Assembly: GCF_021653975.1 (NCBI RefSeq)
Contig: NZ_JAJKFK010000009.1
Span: forward strand, 180,332-244,331
Direction of reading: 5' to 3'
Origin: Amycolatopsis sp. GM8
GTDB lineage: Bacteria; Actinomycetota; Actinomycetes; Mycobacteriales; Pseudonocardiaceae
Length of the DNA stretch: 64,000 nt
Of this stretch, positions 16,229-24,450 are shown piece by piece (positions within the stretch are counted from its first letter, which is position 1; each line of letters begins with the position of its first letter). A program made the position numbers and the translations under genes. Under the pieces are notes generated by a model. It made no database searches. It saw only the letters and a list, made by a program, of their open reading frames with translations, and had not been told where the DNA came from.

Positions 16229-17185
16229 ATGAGTGACACCGGGGGCTGGACCAACCCCGACCAGCCGCGCAGTGACCTGCCGCCCGCCCCGCCGCCACCC
16301 ACGCGGGCGCCCGGCGGCGATTACGGCAAGCCCGGCGTGATCCCGCTGCGGCCGCTGTCCGTGGGCGAGATCCTGGACGGCGCCATCCAGACGATGCGGC
16401 GGTATCCGGCCCTGGTCTTCGGGGTCTCGGCGCTGATCGCGGTCGTCGCCGGCGCGCTGGACCTGGTGGCCTCCAACTGGGTGCTCGGTGACGCGCCCCG
16501 CGCGGTGCAGCCCGGCCCGGCCGCCACCCAGGCCGAGCAGATGCGCTACGTGACCGACATGTTCGGCAGCCTGCTCGCGTCGCTCGGCGTGCTGCTGGTG
16601 ATCTCGCTGCTGATCCGCACGTTCCTGGCGGGGTTCATCACGGTCGTCGTCGGCAAGGCGGTACTCGGCCGCCCGGTCACGCTGCGCGAGTCCATGGCGG
16701 AACTGCGCCCGCGCCTGCTGCCGCTGCTGGGGCTGACCGTGCTGGTCACCATCATCGTCGCGGTCGCCTCGATCTTCCTGATCATTCCCGGCATCTGGAT
16801 GTGGGCGCTGCTCAGCCTGGCCGCCCCCGCGCTGGTGCTGGAGCGGGCCGGGATCGGCCAGTCGATGCGGCGGTCCTGGCGGCTCGTGTCCGGCACCTGG
16901 TGGCGGGTGTTCGGTGTGCTGCTGCTCACCGGGATCGTCGGCGTGATCATCAGCACCGTCATCGAAATCCCGTTCGGGGTCGGGCTCGGCGTCACCTCCG
17001 ACGCGGCGGACATCGCGAACGAGTCGATCGGCAGCCAGCTGCTGTCCACGCTCGGCAGCGTGATCGCGCAGACGATCGTCGGGCCGTTCACCGCGGCCGC
17101 GACCGCGTTGCTGTACATCGACCAGCGGATGCGCAAGGAGGGCATGGACATCCAGCTGGCGCGCGCGGCCGCGGCGCCGCAGTGA
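16229..17185 (+). CDS. Integral membrane protein, glycerophosphodiesterase membrane-domain-like
   Basis: A 318-residue protein with a Pro-rich cytosolic N-terminus (about 45 residues), then PLSVGEILDGAIQTMRRYPALVFG, the opening of the GPDPase membrane-domain family, and about six membrane segments. The ATG at 16229 has AAGGAGA upstream and is the first of five genes joined by 4-base overlaps or a short gap (membrane protein, DUF4129, DUF4350, MoxR, DUF58). No catalytic residues are visible. It probably scaffolds or exports with the others at the cell surface. Confidence 0.75.
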   Translation: MSDTGGWTNPDQPRSDLPPAPPPPTRAPGGDYGKPGVIPLRPLSVGEILDGAIQTMRRYPALVFGVSALIAVVAGALDLVASNWVLGDAPRAVQPGPAATQAEQMRYVTDMFGSLLASLGVLLVISLLIRTFLAGFITVVVGKAVLGRPVTLRESMAELRPRLLPLLGLTVLVTIIVAVASIFLIIPGIWMWALLSLAAPALVLERAGIGQSMRRSWRLVSGTWWRVFGVLLLTGIVGVIISTVIEIPFGVGLGVTSDAADIANESIGSQLLSTLGSVIAQTIVGPFTAAATALLYIDQRMRKEGMDIQLARAAAAPQ

Positions 17186-17817
17186 TCCTGCCGCTGCCCG
17201 CGGACGTCCCGGTCACCATCGACCGGGACGCGGCGCAGCATGCGGCCCAGGCGGAACTGGCCAAGCCCGAGTACCACGCGGCCGATCCCAGCCTGGCCGG
17301 CCGGATGCTGAACTGGCTGGCGCACCGGCTGTCCGACCTGTTCGACGCCGCGTCCAAGGCCGTGCCGGGCGGTGTGCTGGGCCTCGTGGTGCTGCTGGCC
17401 GTGCTCGTGCTGATCGCGGTCGTGGTGCGGCTGCGGGTCGGGAAGCTGGCCCGGAACGCCCGCGTGCCCGGGACGGTGTTCGAGGACCGGACGCGCACCG
17501 CGGCGGATTACCGGCAGGCCGCTGAAAGCGCTTTCGCTGCCGGCGAGTTCGCCCCGGCCGTGCGTGACCGTTTCCGCGCGATCGTGCGCGGGCTCGAGGA
17601 ACGCGAGGTGCTGGAAGCGCTTTCCGGGCGCACCGCCGACGAGGCCGCACGTGCCGCGGGCGCCCGGTTGCCGGGTTCGCGCGACGAGCTCGCCGTGGCG
17701 GCCCGGTTGTTCGACGACGTGCACTACGGCGACCGCCCCGCGACCGCCGAGGACTACCGCCGCCTCGCCGCGCTCGACGAGCAGGTGTCCCGGGAGCGCC
17801 CGGGAGTCCTTACGTGA
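17182..17817 (+). CDS. DUF4129 domain protein
   Basis: A 211-residue protein with one central membrane helix (VLGLVVLLAVLVLIAVVVRL, residues about 70-90). The cytosolic DUF4129 half includes RDRFRAIVRGLEEREVL and a C-terminal RLFDDVHYGDRPATAEDYRRL, the family signature often seen at the end of transglutaminase-like proteins. GTG start overlaps the previous stop. In actinomycetes this domain travels with MoxR ATPase and DUF58, suggesting a role in assembling a surface or metal-loading complex; this is inference from context. Confidence 0.85.
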   Translation: MILPLPADVPVTIDRDAAQHAAQAELAKPEYHAADPSLAGRMLNWLAHRLSDLFDAASKAVPGGVLGLVVLLAVLVLIAVVVRLRVGKLARNARVPGTVFEDRTRTAADYRQAAESAFAAGEFAPAVRDRFRAIVRGLEEREVLEALSGRTADEAARAAGARLPGSRDELAVAARLFDDVHYGDRPATAEDYRRLAALDEQVSRERPGVLT

Positions 17818-18920
17818 CAACGGTTTCTCCCGACGCCCGGCGGATCTGGCTGGCCGCGCGTGCGCCCGTGTTCATCGCCGTGGTGCTGCTGCTCGGCGCC
17901 GTCGCGCTCGTGCTGGCCCGGGACGACGGGAACCACGGTGCGCTCGATCCGGGGTCGGCGGATCCCGGTGGTTCGCGCGCGCTCGCGAACCTGTTGGCAC
18001 AGCAGGGAGTCCGGGTCGTGCCGACACACTCGCTCCCCGACACGGCGGCGGCGCTGGATGACGGAACGACGCTGCTGGTCACCGATCCGAGCCTGGTCGG
18101 GCCTGCCCAGTTGGGCCAGCTGCGCGGGCGGGCCGGCGATGCCGTGTTCGTCGGGCCCGGGCAGGACGTGCTCGATCTGCTGCTGCCCGGTGTCGTGGTG
18201 CGCGGGCAGAACGACGCTTCGGTGCGCTCGCCCGACTGCACGGTCGCGGCGGCCGTCGCCGCCGGAAACGCGGTGATCGGCGGTCTCGAGTACGCGGCGC
18301 ACGAGCGCGGTCGGCCGTGTTACGGCGGTTCGCTACTGCAGATCACCGGCAGCACGACGCTGCTCGGCGACGGCACCCCGCTGACGAACGCCCGGCTCGG
18401 CGACGAAGGCAACGCGGCGCTCGCGCTTCGGTTGCTGGGGCGGCACGGCACGCTCGTCTGGTACGTCCCGTCGCCGGGTGATCCGGCCGCCGCGGTGCCC
18501 CAGCGGTCGCTGACGGATTTGCTGCCGCGCGGCTGGCTGTTCGGCGCGATCCAGCTGGCGATCGCGGCGGTGCTGTTCGCACTCTGGCGGGCGCGGCGGC
18601 TCGGACCGGTCGTCGTCGAACCACTGCCCGTCGTCGTTCGGTCCGCCGAGACGACGGAAGGCCGCGGCCGACTGTATCGGCGTTCGTGCTCGGCCGCGCA
18701 CGCCGCCGGGCTGTTGCGCGCCGCGGCGATCGAACGGCTGCTGCCCGTGCTCGGGCTCGGTGCCGATGCGGAACCCGCCGCAGTGCTGACCGCGATCGGC
18801 GCGCGGACCGGCTCGGACGCGCGGTGGCTGTTGTACGGGCCGGCTCCCGACGACGACGCGTCGCTGGTCCGGCTCGCCGACGAACTCGACCGGTTGGAAA
18901 GAGAGGTACGAGGATCTTGA
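17814..18920 (+). CDS. DUF4350 domain membrane protein
   Basis: A 368-residue protein with an N-terminal anchor (VFIAVVLLLGAVALVLA). The DUF4350 region (SADPGGSRALANLLAQQGVRV...ATLLVTDPSL-like, residues about 45-200) is a Rossmann-like fold related to class-I glutamine-amidotransferase-like domains. A second helix is near 245-260 (GAIQLAIAAVLFALW) with a cytosolic tail. GTG start overlaps the DUF4129 stop, and its own stop overlaps the TTG of the MoxR gene. No enzymatic residues can be assigned. Confidence 0.82.
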   Translation: MTTVSPDARRIWLAARAPVFIAVVLLLGAVALVLARDDGNHGALDPGSADPGGSRALANLLAQQGVRVVPTHSLPDTAAALDDGTTLLVTDPSLVGPAQLGQLRGRAGDAVFVGPGQDVLDLLLPGVVVRGQNDASVRSPDCTVAAAVAAGNAVIGGLEYAAHERGRPCYGGSLLQITGSTTLLGDGTPLTNARLGDEGNAALALRLLGRHGTLVWYVPSPGDPAAAVPQRSLTDLLPRGWLFGAIQLAIAAVLFALWRARRLGPVVVEPLPVVVRSAETTEGRGRLYRRSCSAAHAAGLLRAAAIERLLPVLGLGADAEPAAVLTAIGARTGSDARWLLYGPAPDDDASLVRLADELDRLEREVRGS

Positions 18921-19876
18921 CGACTGAGGCGGCCGTGGACGCTCGCGACGCGTTGCTGGCGCTGCGGGCAGAGGTCGGCAAAGCGGTGGTCGGCAACGAC
19001 GCCGCCGTCACCGGGCTGATCATCGCGTTGCTGTGCCAGGGACATGTGCTGCTCGAAGGCGTGCCAGGGGTGGCGAAGACGTTGCTGGTGCGCACTTTGG
19101 CGGCGGCGCTCGACGTCGGCACCACGCGCATCCAGTTCACCCCGGACCTGATGCCCGGTGACGTGACCGGCTCGATCGTCTACGACTCGGGGGAGTTCGC
19201 GTTCCGCGAGGGACCGGTGTTCACGAACCTGTTGCTGGCGGACGAGATCAACCGGACCCCGCCGAAGACGCAGTCCGCGCTGCTGGAGGCGATGCAGGAA
19301 CGGCAGGTTTCGGTCGAGGGCAAGGCGCGGCCGCTGCCGGACCCGTTCATCGTGATCGCCACCCAGAATCCCGTTGAGTACGAAGGAACCTACGCGTTGC
19401 CGGAGGCGCAGCTCGACCGGTTCCTGCTGAAGCTCACTGTGCCCACGCCGTCGCGGGAGGACGAGATCGGCATCCTGCACCGGCATGCGCAGGGTTTCGA
19501 CCCTCGTGACCTGCGGGCGGCGGGGGTGCGCCCGGTCGCGGGCGTCGCGCAGCTGGCGGCGGCGCGTGCGGCGGTCGGCGGGGTCGTGGTGAACCCGCAG
19601 GTGCTGGGCTACATCGTCGACCTGTGCCGGGCGACGCGTTCGCTGCCTTCGGTGCGGCTCGGCGTTTCCCCGCGCGGCGCCACCGCTTTGCTCGCGGCGA
19701 CGCGAGCCTGGGCCTGGCTGGCCGGACGTGACTACGCGACGCCCGACGACGTGAAGTCCTTGGCGCGCCCCGCATTGCGGCACCGGCTGGACCTGCGTCC
19801 GGAGGCGGAACTGGAGGGCGTGACCCCGGACGGGGTGCTCGACCGGGTGCTCGCGACCGTCCCGGTGCCACGGTGA
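18917..19876 (+). CDS. MoxR-family AAA+ ATPase
   Basis: A 319-residue AAA+ chaperone. Walker A GVPGVAKTLLVR is near residues 48-59, Walker B LLLADEINRTPPKTQSALLEAMQERQV near 110-136, sensor 1 ATQNPVEYEGTYALPEAQLDRF, and the lid domain ends with ASPRGA-like VSPRGATALLAATRAWA. MoxR proteins remodel partner complexes, often VWA or DUF58 proteins. The TTG start at 18917 overlaps the DUF4350 stop (TTGA), and a purine-rich AGAGGTACGAGG precedes it. The DUF58 gene follows four bases later, so ATPase and partner are made together. Confidence 0.92.
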   Translation: MTTEAAVDARDALLALRAEVGKAVVGNDAAVTGLIIALLCQGHVLLEGVPGVAKTLLVRTLAAALDVGTTRIQFTPDLMPGDVTGSIVYDSGEFAFREGPVFTNLLLADEINRTPPKTQSALLEAMQERQVSVEGKARPLPDPFIVIATQNPVEYEGTYALPEAQLDRFLLKLTVPTPSREDEIGILHRHAQGFDPRDLRAAGVRPVAGVAQLAAARAAVGGVVVNPQVLGYIVDLCRATRSLPSVRLGVSPRGATALLAATRAWAWLAGRDYATPDDVKSLARPALRHRLDLRPEAELEGVTPDGVLDRVLATVPVPR

Positions 19877-19880
19877 CCCG

Positions 19881-21158
19881 ATGGCCGTAACCGCGCGGGC
19901 GGGGGTGCTCGCCATCATCGGAGTGGTCGTCGTCGGGCTGGGAATCCCGTCGTGGCGCGGGATCGGGGCCGTGGCCGTGGTCATTCTGGTGCTGATCCTG
20001 CTCGATCTCGCCCTCGCCGGTGGGGTGCGCGGGCTGGTCTTCACGCGCTCCGGCGCGACTTCGACGCGGCTCGGCGAGCCGGCCGAGGTGCACCTGGCGA
20101 TCACGAATCCCGGCAGGCGCCCGGTGCGCGGCATCGTGCGGGACGCGTGGCCGCCCAGCGCGGGTGTGTCGCTGGACCGGCATCCCGTCGTGATTCCGGC
20201 GGGGGAGCGGCGCACGGTGACCGTGACGCTGCGGCCGGCCCGCCGCGGTGAGCGCTCGGCGGCGCGGGTCACCGTGCGGGCTGTCGGACCGCTCGGACTC
20301 GCGGCACGGCAGGGATCGCACCGCGTGCCCTGGGCGGTCCGGGTGTTGCCGCCGTTCCACAGCCGCCGGCATCTGCCGTCCCGGCTCGCCCGCCTGCAGC
20401 AGCTCGACGGCCGCCAGGCGGCGCTCGTCCGTGGCGCGGGCACCGAGTTCGATTCCTTGCGCGAGTACGTGATCGGCGACGACGTGCGCTCGATCGACTG
20501 GCGCGCCACCGCCCGCGCGTCCGACGTCATGGTCCGCACCTGGCGGCCCGAACGCGACCAGCACGTGCTGCTCGTGCTCGACACCGGTCGTACGTCGGCC
20601 GGTCGCGTCGGGGACGAGCCGCGGCTGGACGCGATGATGGAAGCCGCGTTGTTGCTGGCGACGCTGGCTTCCCGGGCGGGCGATCGCGTCGACCTGCTCG
20701 CCTACGACCGGCAGTTGCGCGCGAAGGTCAGCGGCGGGTCGCTGCCCGAGCTGGTGAACGCGATGGCGACGCTGGAGCCGAGCCTGCTGGAAACGGACGC
20801 GCGCGGTTTGGCCGGTGAGGTGCTGCGGCGGACCCGGCAGCGGTCGCTGGTCGTGCTGCTCACCGCCGTGGACGCCGCGCCGCTGGAAGACGGGCTGCTG
20901 CCGATCCTGCCCTCGCTGACCGCCCGGCACCGGTTGCTCGTCGCGTCGGTGGCGGATCCGCGTATCGCGGAAATGGCTCAGGGACGGGGAAACGCCGAGG
21001 CCGTGTACGACGCCGCCGCAGCCGAACGCACCCTGGCCGAGCGTCGTCACGTCACGGCTTTGCTGCGCCGGCACGGCGTCGAGGTGGTCGACGCCACCCC
21101 CGCCGACCTCCCCCCGACCCTCGCCGACCGCTACCTGGCCCTGAAAGCCGGCGCCTGA
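19881..21158 (+). CDS. DUF58 domain protein
   Basis: A 425-residue protein with two N-terminal membrane helices (residues about 6-50), a beta-rich region, and the DUF58 signature GAGTEFDSLREYVIGDDVRSIDWRATARASDVMVR (about 190-225). A von Willebrand A-like fold follows, with HVLLVLDTGRTS (MIDAS-like). It is the usual client of MoxR ATPases. Last gene of the five-gene operon here. SpoIIM and RDD genes that commonly follow DUF58 genes are displaced by about 3.3 kb, behind an inserted carbohydrate/toxin segment. Confidence 0.9.
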   Translation: MAVTARAGVLAIIGVVVVGLGIPSWRGIGAVAVVILVLILLDLALAGGVRGLVFTRSGATSTRLGEPAEVHLAITNPGRRPVRGIVRDAWPPSAGVSLDRHPVVIPAGERRTVTVTLRPARRGERSAARVTVRAVGPLGLAARQGSHRVPWAVRVLPPFHSRRHLPSRLARLQQLDGRQAALVRGAGTEFDSLREYVIGDDVRSIDWRATARASDVMVRTWRPERDQHVLLVLDTGRTSAGRVGDEPRLDAMMEAALLLATLASRAGDRVDLLAYDRQLRAKVSGGSLPELVNAMATLEPSLLETDARGLAGEVLRRTRQRSLVVLLTAVDAAPLEDGLLPILPSLTARHRLLVASVADPRIAEMAQGRGNAEAVYDAAAAERTLAERRHVTALLRRHGVEVVDATPADLPPTLADRYLALKAGA

Positions 21159-21159
21159 C

Positions 21160-21259
21160 CCGGCGTGTTTGCCGCCTACGCGGGCGTGTTGGCTCCTCAC
21201 GTCGGTGAGTTGGCTGCCCGCGGGGCCAACTCGGTGACGTGGCGGGCCAACACGCCCGG
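21160..21259. repeat. Dispersed ~100-bp palindromic repeat, copy 1
   Basis: Begins two bases after the DUF58 stop. It folds as nested hairpins: outer arms GGGCGTGTTGGC (21182-21193) and GCCAACACGCCC (21246-21257), inner arms CACGTC/GACGTG and GAGTTGGC/GCCAACTC. A second copy, about 84% identical by eye, lies at 55509-55607 beside rnpB. It could act as a bidirectional terminator between the convergent DUF58 and arabinofuranosidase genes, but conservation of loop and stem over 100 bases suggests a REP/MITE-like mobile family. Confidence 0.8.
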
Positions 21260-21279
21260 CGCGACCAGAGCGGTGGGCC

Positions 21280-22827
21280 TCACGCCCAGGGCGCGGTGAC
21301 CTCCCAGGTCGTGTCGTCGGCCCACAGGGTCGGTGTGTCCCAGGCGTTGCTGCCGCCGCCGTCGCGGGCGATGTAGACGGTGCTGTCGTAGTGGCGGAGG
21401 TAGTAACCGGGGTAGTTGACGGACTGGAACGACGTGTACTGGCCGGTGTTTCCCGGTGCGGGACAGAAGGTGGCGTCGCTGGCCATCAGGGTGCTGCCGT
21501 CGAACGGCTGGCGGTGCAGTTGGTAGCCGGAGTGCCGGAGGAATTCGCCGGGGTAGTTCCCGGACTCGAACGAAACGCACGAGCTGTTGGCGAAGCCGCG
21601 ACGGACGATCCAGGTGGCGTCGTTCTTGTCCAGGGCGGAGCTGCCGGACGTGATCTCCGAGGTGACGGCATCGCCGTTCGCGTGGCGGATGTAGCGGGTG
21701 GTGCAGCAGGCCGTGGTGGCGCGCAGCGAAATCGAGGAGCCGGGGGTGAGGGTGCCGCCGGGCACGCCGTTGGCGCCGCCATAACCGGCGGCGACGATGT
21801 TGGCCTGCACGGCGTCGTCGGCGGCGTCGCTGGGCACCCCGGCGGTCATGACGCCCTCGAAGAAGTTGCCGGAGTCGGCGTTGCTGTTGTCGCCACCGGT
21901 GCCGAGGACGATCGCGCCCTCCTGGTGCAAGGGGGAGTAGCCGGACTTCACGGTGGGTTCGGAGCCGGAATACGTGGTGGTGAGGCCGCCGGTCTGGGAA
22001 TTGCCGCGCTTGAGGGCGAAGTGATCCTGGCCGTTGTTGTTCAGCATCGCGGTGACGAACGGGATGACGCCGGGGCCGGGGTCGGACGCCTGGGTGCCGG
22101 TGTTGGACTGGAAGAGCCCGTTCTCCAGGTCGGCGGCCACCCACGGACCACCGGAGCTGTTGCAGCCGCCGAACTCGCAGCGCAGGCCGAGATAGACGGC
22201 GTCCATGTGGCCGTTGCCGGTGTCCTGGTTGTTGGTCTCGGCGTTGCCGTAGTCGAAGCAGCAGCCGCCGTTGACGTGCGTGGCCGACGCGACCATGTAC
22301 ATGCCTTCGGGCTGGCCGTTCACGGCGACACCGCTGGTGGTGTTGTCGCGGTAGCCCATGCCGGGCGAGATTTCGACGCCGTAGGCGGTGTGGCCGCCGA
22401 CGCTGACCGGCAGCGCGTTGGCCGGTGCGCCGACGTCGGCGGCGCCCGCGCCGCCCGCCCCCTCGATGTCGAGGTCGTTGTGCCGCGGCGACTGGTCGTA
22501 GATCTTGTTGATGACGCACGTGGTGTCAAGGCAGAAGTTGTCCTGGGTGGCGGCGTTGGCGATGCCGCCGGGGGCGAGCAGGCCGATGTCGTTCAGCGCC
22601 CCGTCGGCGCGTTTGACCTGGTAGAGCGGCCCGTTGTAGGACGAGTAGAGCGCGCGGATGGTGCTGTGCGCGGCGACGCACGGGGTGCCGGCCGAGCCGT
22701 AGATGTCGCAGGGCAGCGAGGAAGCGGCCTGCGCCGGCGTGCCGGTGACCGCGAGGGCGGTCAGGCAGCTCGCCACGATGCTGACGATTCCGACGACCGA
22801 CACGCGCAAGCGTGATCTGAGTGTCAC
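21280..22827 (-). CDS. Secreted alpha-L-arabinofuranosidase B (GH54 + CBM42)
   Basis: A 515-residue exported enzyme that removes terminal arabinofuranosyl groups from arabinan or arabinoxylan. After a signal peptide (cleavage near TPAQA-ASS) comes the GH54 ArfB catalytic domain: LPCDIYGSAGTPCVAAHSTIRALY, LLAPGGIANAATQDNFC, YDQSPRHNDLDIEG, MYMVASATHVNGGCCFDYGNAETN and ...LGTGGDNSNADSGNFFEG. A C-terminal AbfB/CBM42 beta-trefoil (about residues 385-515) has the repeated FESGNYPGEFLRH and FQSVNYPGYYLRH. GTG at 22827 has GGGAGGTC upstream; the chitinase lies 29 bases upstream, suggesting one operon. Confidence 0.92.
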   Translation of the reverse strand: MTLRSRLRVSVVGIVSIVASCLTALAVTGTPAQAASSLPCDIYGSAGTPCVAAHSTIRALYSSYNGPLYQVKRADGALNDIGLLAPGGIANAATQDNFCLDTTCVINKIYDQSPRHNDLDIEGAGGAGAADVGAPANALPVSVGGHTAYGVEISPGMGYRDNTTSGVAVNGQPEGMYMVASATHVNGGCCFDYGNAETNNQDTGNGHMDAVYLGLRCEFGGCNSSGGPWVAADLENGLFQSNTGTQASDPGPGVIPFVTAMLNNNGQDHFALKRGNSQTGGLTTTYSGSEPTVKSGYSPLHQEGAIVLGTGGDNSNADSGNFFEGVMTAGVPSDAADDAVQANIVAAGYGGANGVPGGTLTPGSSISLRATTACCTTRYIRHANGDAVTSEITSGSSALDKNDATWIVRRGFANSSCVSFESGNYPGEFLRHSGYQLHRQPFDGSTLMASDATFCPAPGNTGQYTSFQSVNYPGYYLRHYDSTVYIARDGGGSNAWDTPTLWADDTTWEVTAPWA

Positions 22828-22856
22828 GAAGACCTCCCGAGTCGAGTTTTGTGGTG

Positions 22857-23816
22857 CTAGCCGGTGAAGCCGTGGAAGATGTTCGTGAACTCGTCCTGTG
22901 ACTGGGAAATGCTGCTGCACGTCGCGGAAACGCCGCCGCCGGGGCACGATCCGTTGTCCCGGCCCGCAGACCAGAACGCGAGGCGCCCGATGTGGTTCGC
23001 ACCCGCCCACTGGACCAGCTGGGTCGCGTCGTTCTGCTCGAAGACCTTGCCGTTGTAGTTGCGGCCGATCATCGGCGTCACCCCGAGGTGCCGCTTCAGG
23101 TCCGCGTCCGACATCCCCGGCCAGATCTGCTTCAGCTGCCCCAGCGAACTCTGCGCGGCGGAGATCACCGCGTCACCCCAGTCGGCCTGGCTCGTGCCGA
23201 ACTCCATCGTCATCGGGTTCACCAGCACGTCGACCCCGTGTGCCGCCGCGCTTTGCAGCACCTGCACCGAGTACGGGTCCATGCCGTAGTCGTCGCCCTG
23301 GACCCGCATCGTGTAGCTGATACTGGTGCCCCGCTCGGCCTGGATCGTCTTCAGTGCGGCGTTCACCGTGTCCTGCGGGATCGTCGCCTCGACGTCCACG
23401 TCGAGGCTGTTCGTGCCCACCGTGTCGAGGATCTTGCGGTACGCGCCGGCCAGCGCGTTCGCGTCGCCGCAGGTGTACTCCAGGTACGGCCCCGCAGCAC
23501 CGCCGGTCGCCACGATGACCTGACCGCCCATCGCCTGGAAAGCCTTGATGTCGCCCAGGATCCGCGAGTCGTCCAGTGGGATCGTGCCGCCCCAGGACGG
23601 GTTGCACCCGGTGCTGTCGGCGAGCACGAAGGCCAGCGTGAAGGTCTTCTGCCCGGTCGCCTTGGCAATGTCCACAAGGGACGGTGCGGGCATCGTGATG
23701 TCGAGGTAGGGCGCCGATCCCGGCGACGTGACCGCCGCCTGTGCGGGACTGGCGAGGCCGGGCGCGGCCACCGCGGCCGCCAGGCAGAGTCCGATCCGGG
23801 TCAACCAGTGGGCCAT
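22857..23816 (-). CDS. Secreted GH18 chitinase-like glycosidase
   Basis: A 319-residue exported protein: signal peptide MAHWLTRIGLCLAAAVAAPGLASPAQA, then a single GH18 barrel. The catalytic DxDxE motif is LDVDVEA near residues 158-164, with the preceding strand VIVATGG (SxGG equivalent) and later YTMRVQ, DVLVNPMTMEF and RLAFWSAGRD strands. Hydrolyses beta-1,4-GlcNAc polymers; no separate chitin-binding module is present. The ATG at 23816 has GGAGGTGG upstream. A perfect TGGTCTAGACCA palindrome 44 bases upstream indicates control by DasR, released by phosphorylated amino sugars. Confidence 0.85.
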   Translation of the reverse strand: MAHWLTRIGLCLAAAVAAPGLASPAQAAVTSPGSAPYLDITMPAPSLVDIAKATGQKTFTLAFVLADSTGCNPSWGGTIPLDDSRILGDIKAFQAMGGQVIVATGGAAGPYLEYTCGDANALAGAYRKILDTVGTNSLDVDVEATIPQDTVNAALKTIQAERGTSISYTMRVQGDDYGMDPYSVQVLQSAAAHGVDVLVNPMTMEFGTSQADWGDAVISAAQSSLGQLKQIWPGMSDADLKRHLGVTPMIGRNYNGKVFEQNDATQLVQWAGANHIGRLAFWSAGRDNGSCPGGGVSATCSSISQSQDEFTNIFHGFTG

Positions 23817-23859
23817 GACGACCACCTCCACCGCGGGTGCGTGATTCACCAACGGTAGA

Positions 23860-23871
23860 TGGTCTAGACCA
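23860..23871. promoter_or_regulatory. DasR-responsive element (dre)
   Basis: TGGTCTAGACCA is a perfect 12-base palindrome matching the core of the DasR site known from streptomycete chitin and GlcNAc genes. It is placed between the toxin stop and the chitinase start, so it would specifically gate the chitinase-arabinofuranosidase transcript. Confidence 0.85.
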
Positions 23872-23876
23872 GAGCG

Positions 23877-24176
23877 TCAAGAAGTGGTCAGCACCATGAA
23901 CAACCTGGTGTTCACGGTTTCCAGCAACTGCGTGGAAATCTCGCCGACCTGCTGGTCCAGGGAGGCCTTGGGAACATGATCGAGCCGGGTGTAGGAGATG
24001 TGCAGGCCTTCGGGCGTGGTCACGGTCAGCGGGTCGGGGGTGGCGACGACGTCCATCGTGATCACGTACGGCACCGCGTCGAGATCGTTGAACATGTCCC
24101 CGCTGTAGACCAGCACGCGCCGCCGATCCGGGCCGGCGACCGACCAGAGCTGTCCTCTACGCGGCCGAAGAACCAC
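23877..24176 (-). CDS. PemK/MazF-type toxin (probable endoribonuclease)
   Basis: A 99-residue protein reading VVLRPRRGQLWSVAGPDRRRVLVYSGDMFND, the RGxxW...RxVLVxS opening of MazF/PemK toxins, followed by the usual beta strands (VPYVITMDVV, LTVTTPEGLHISYTRLDHVPK, which corresponds to the dimer and RNA groove) and a C-terminal helix. GTG at 24176 has AGGAG upstream and lies 20 bases inside the antitoxin gene, a typical toxin-antitoxin overlap. It would cleave RNA unless bound by the partner. Target sequence unknown. Confidence 0.82.
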   Translation of the reverse strand: MVLRPRRGQLWSVAGPDRRRVLVYSGDMFNDLDAVPYVITMDVVATPDPLTVTTPEGLHISYTRLDHVPKASLDQQVGEISTQLLETVNTRLFMVLTTS

Positions 24177-24393
24177 GCCACTCCTGGCGGCGGCGGTACG
24201 CGGCGGTCTCCGCGCGGGCCTCGTCCGGGTGCGCCTGCCACCACTCGTCGGTCTTCTCGCACAGCTGCCGGAACGCCTCGCGCTCCACGGCGGCGACGAT
24301 CCAGGCGTGCCCCGAGACCCCGGCCTCCGCGGCCAGCGCCCGCACCTGGGCATGCGAGTCGTCCGACAGAGACAGTGCCAGCCGCTTCCCCAT
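24157..24393 (-). CDS. MazE-like / ribbon-helix-helix antitoxin
   Basis: A 78-residue protein opening MGKRLALSLSDDSHAQVRALAAEAG. This is a short beta strand plus two helices as in ribbon-helix-helix DNA-binding domains, followed by an acidic/Trp-rich tail (CEKTDEWWQAHPDEARAET) suited to blocking the toxin. It directly precedes and overlaps the MazF-like gene. Such antitoxins usually repress their own promoter, which must lie in 24394-24450. Confidence 0.75.
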   Translation of the reverse strand: MGKRLALSLSDDSHAQVRALAAEAGVSGHAWIVAAVEREAFRQLCEKTDEWWQAHPDEARAETAAYRRRQEWRGSSAA

Positions 24394-24450
24394 GGCGTCA
24401 CCCTACGACGTCCCGCGCCGGCGTCAGCCGAAGCACCCGAGGCGTGTCGC

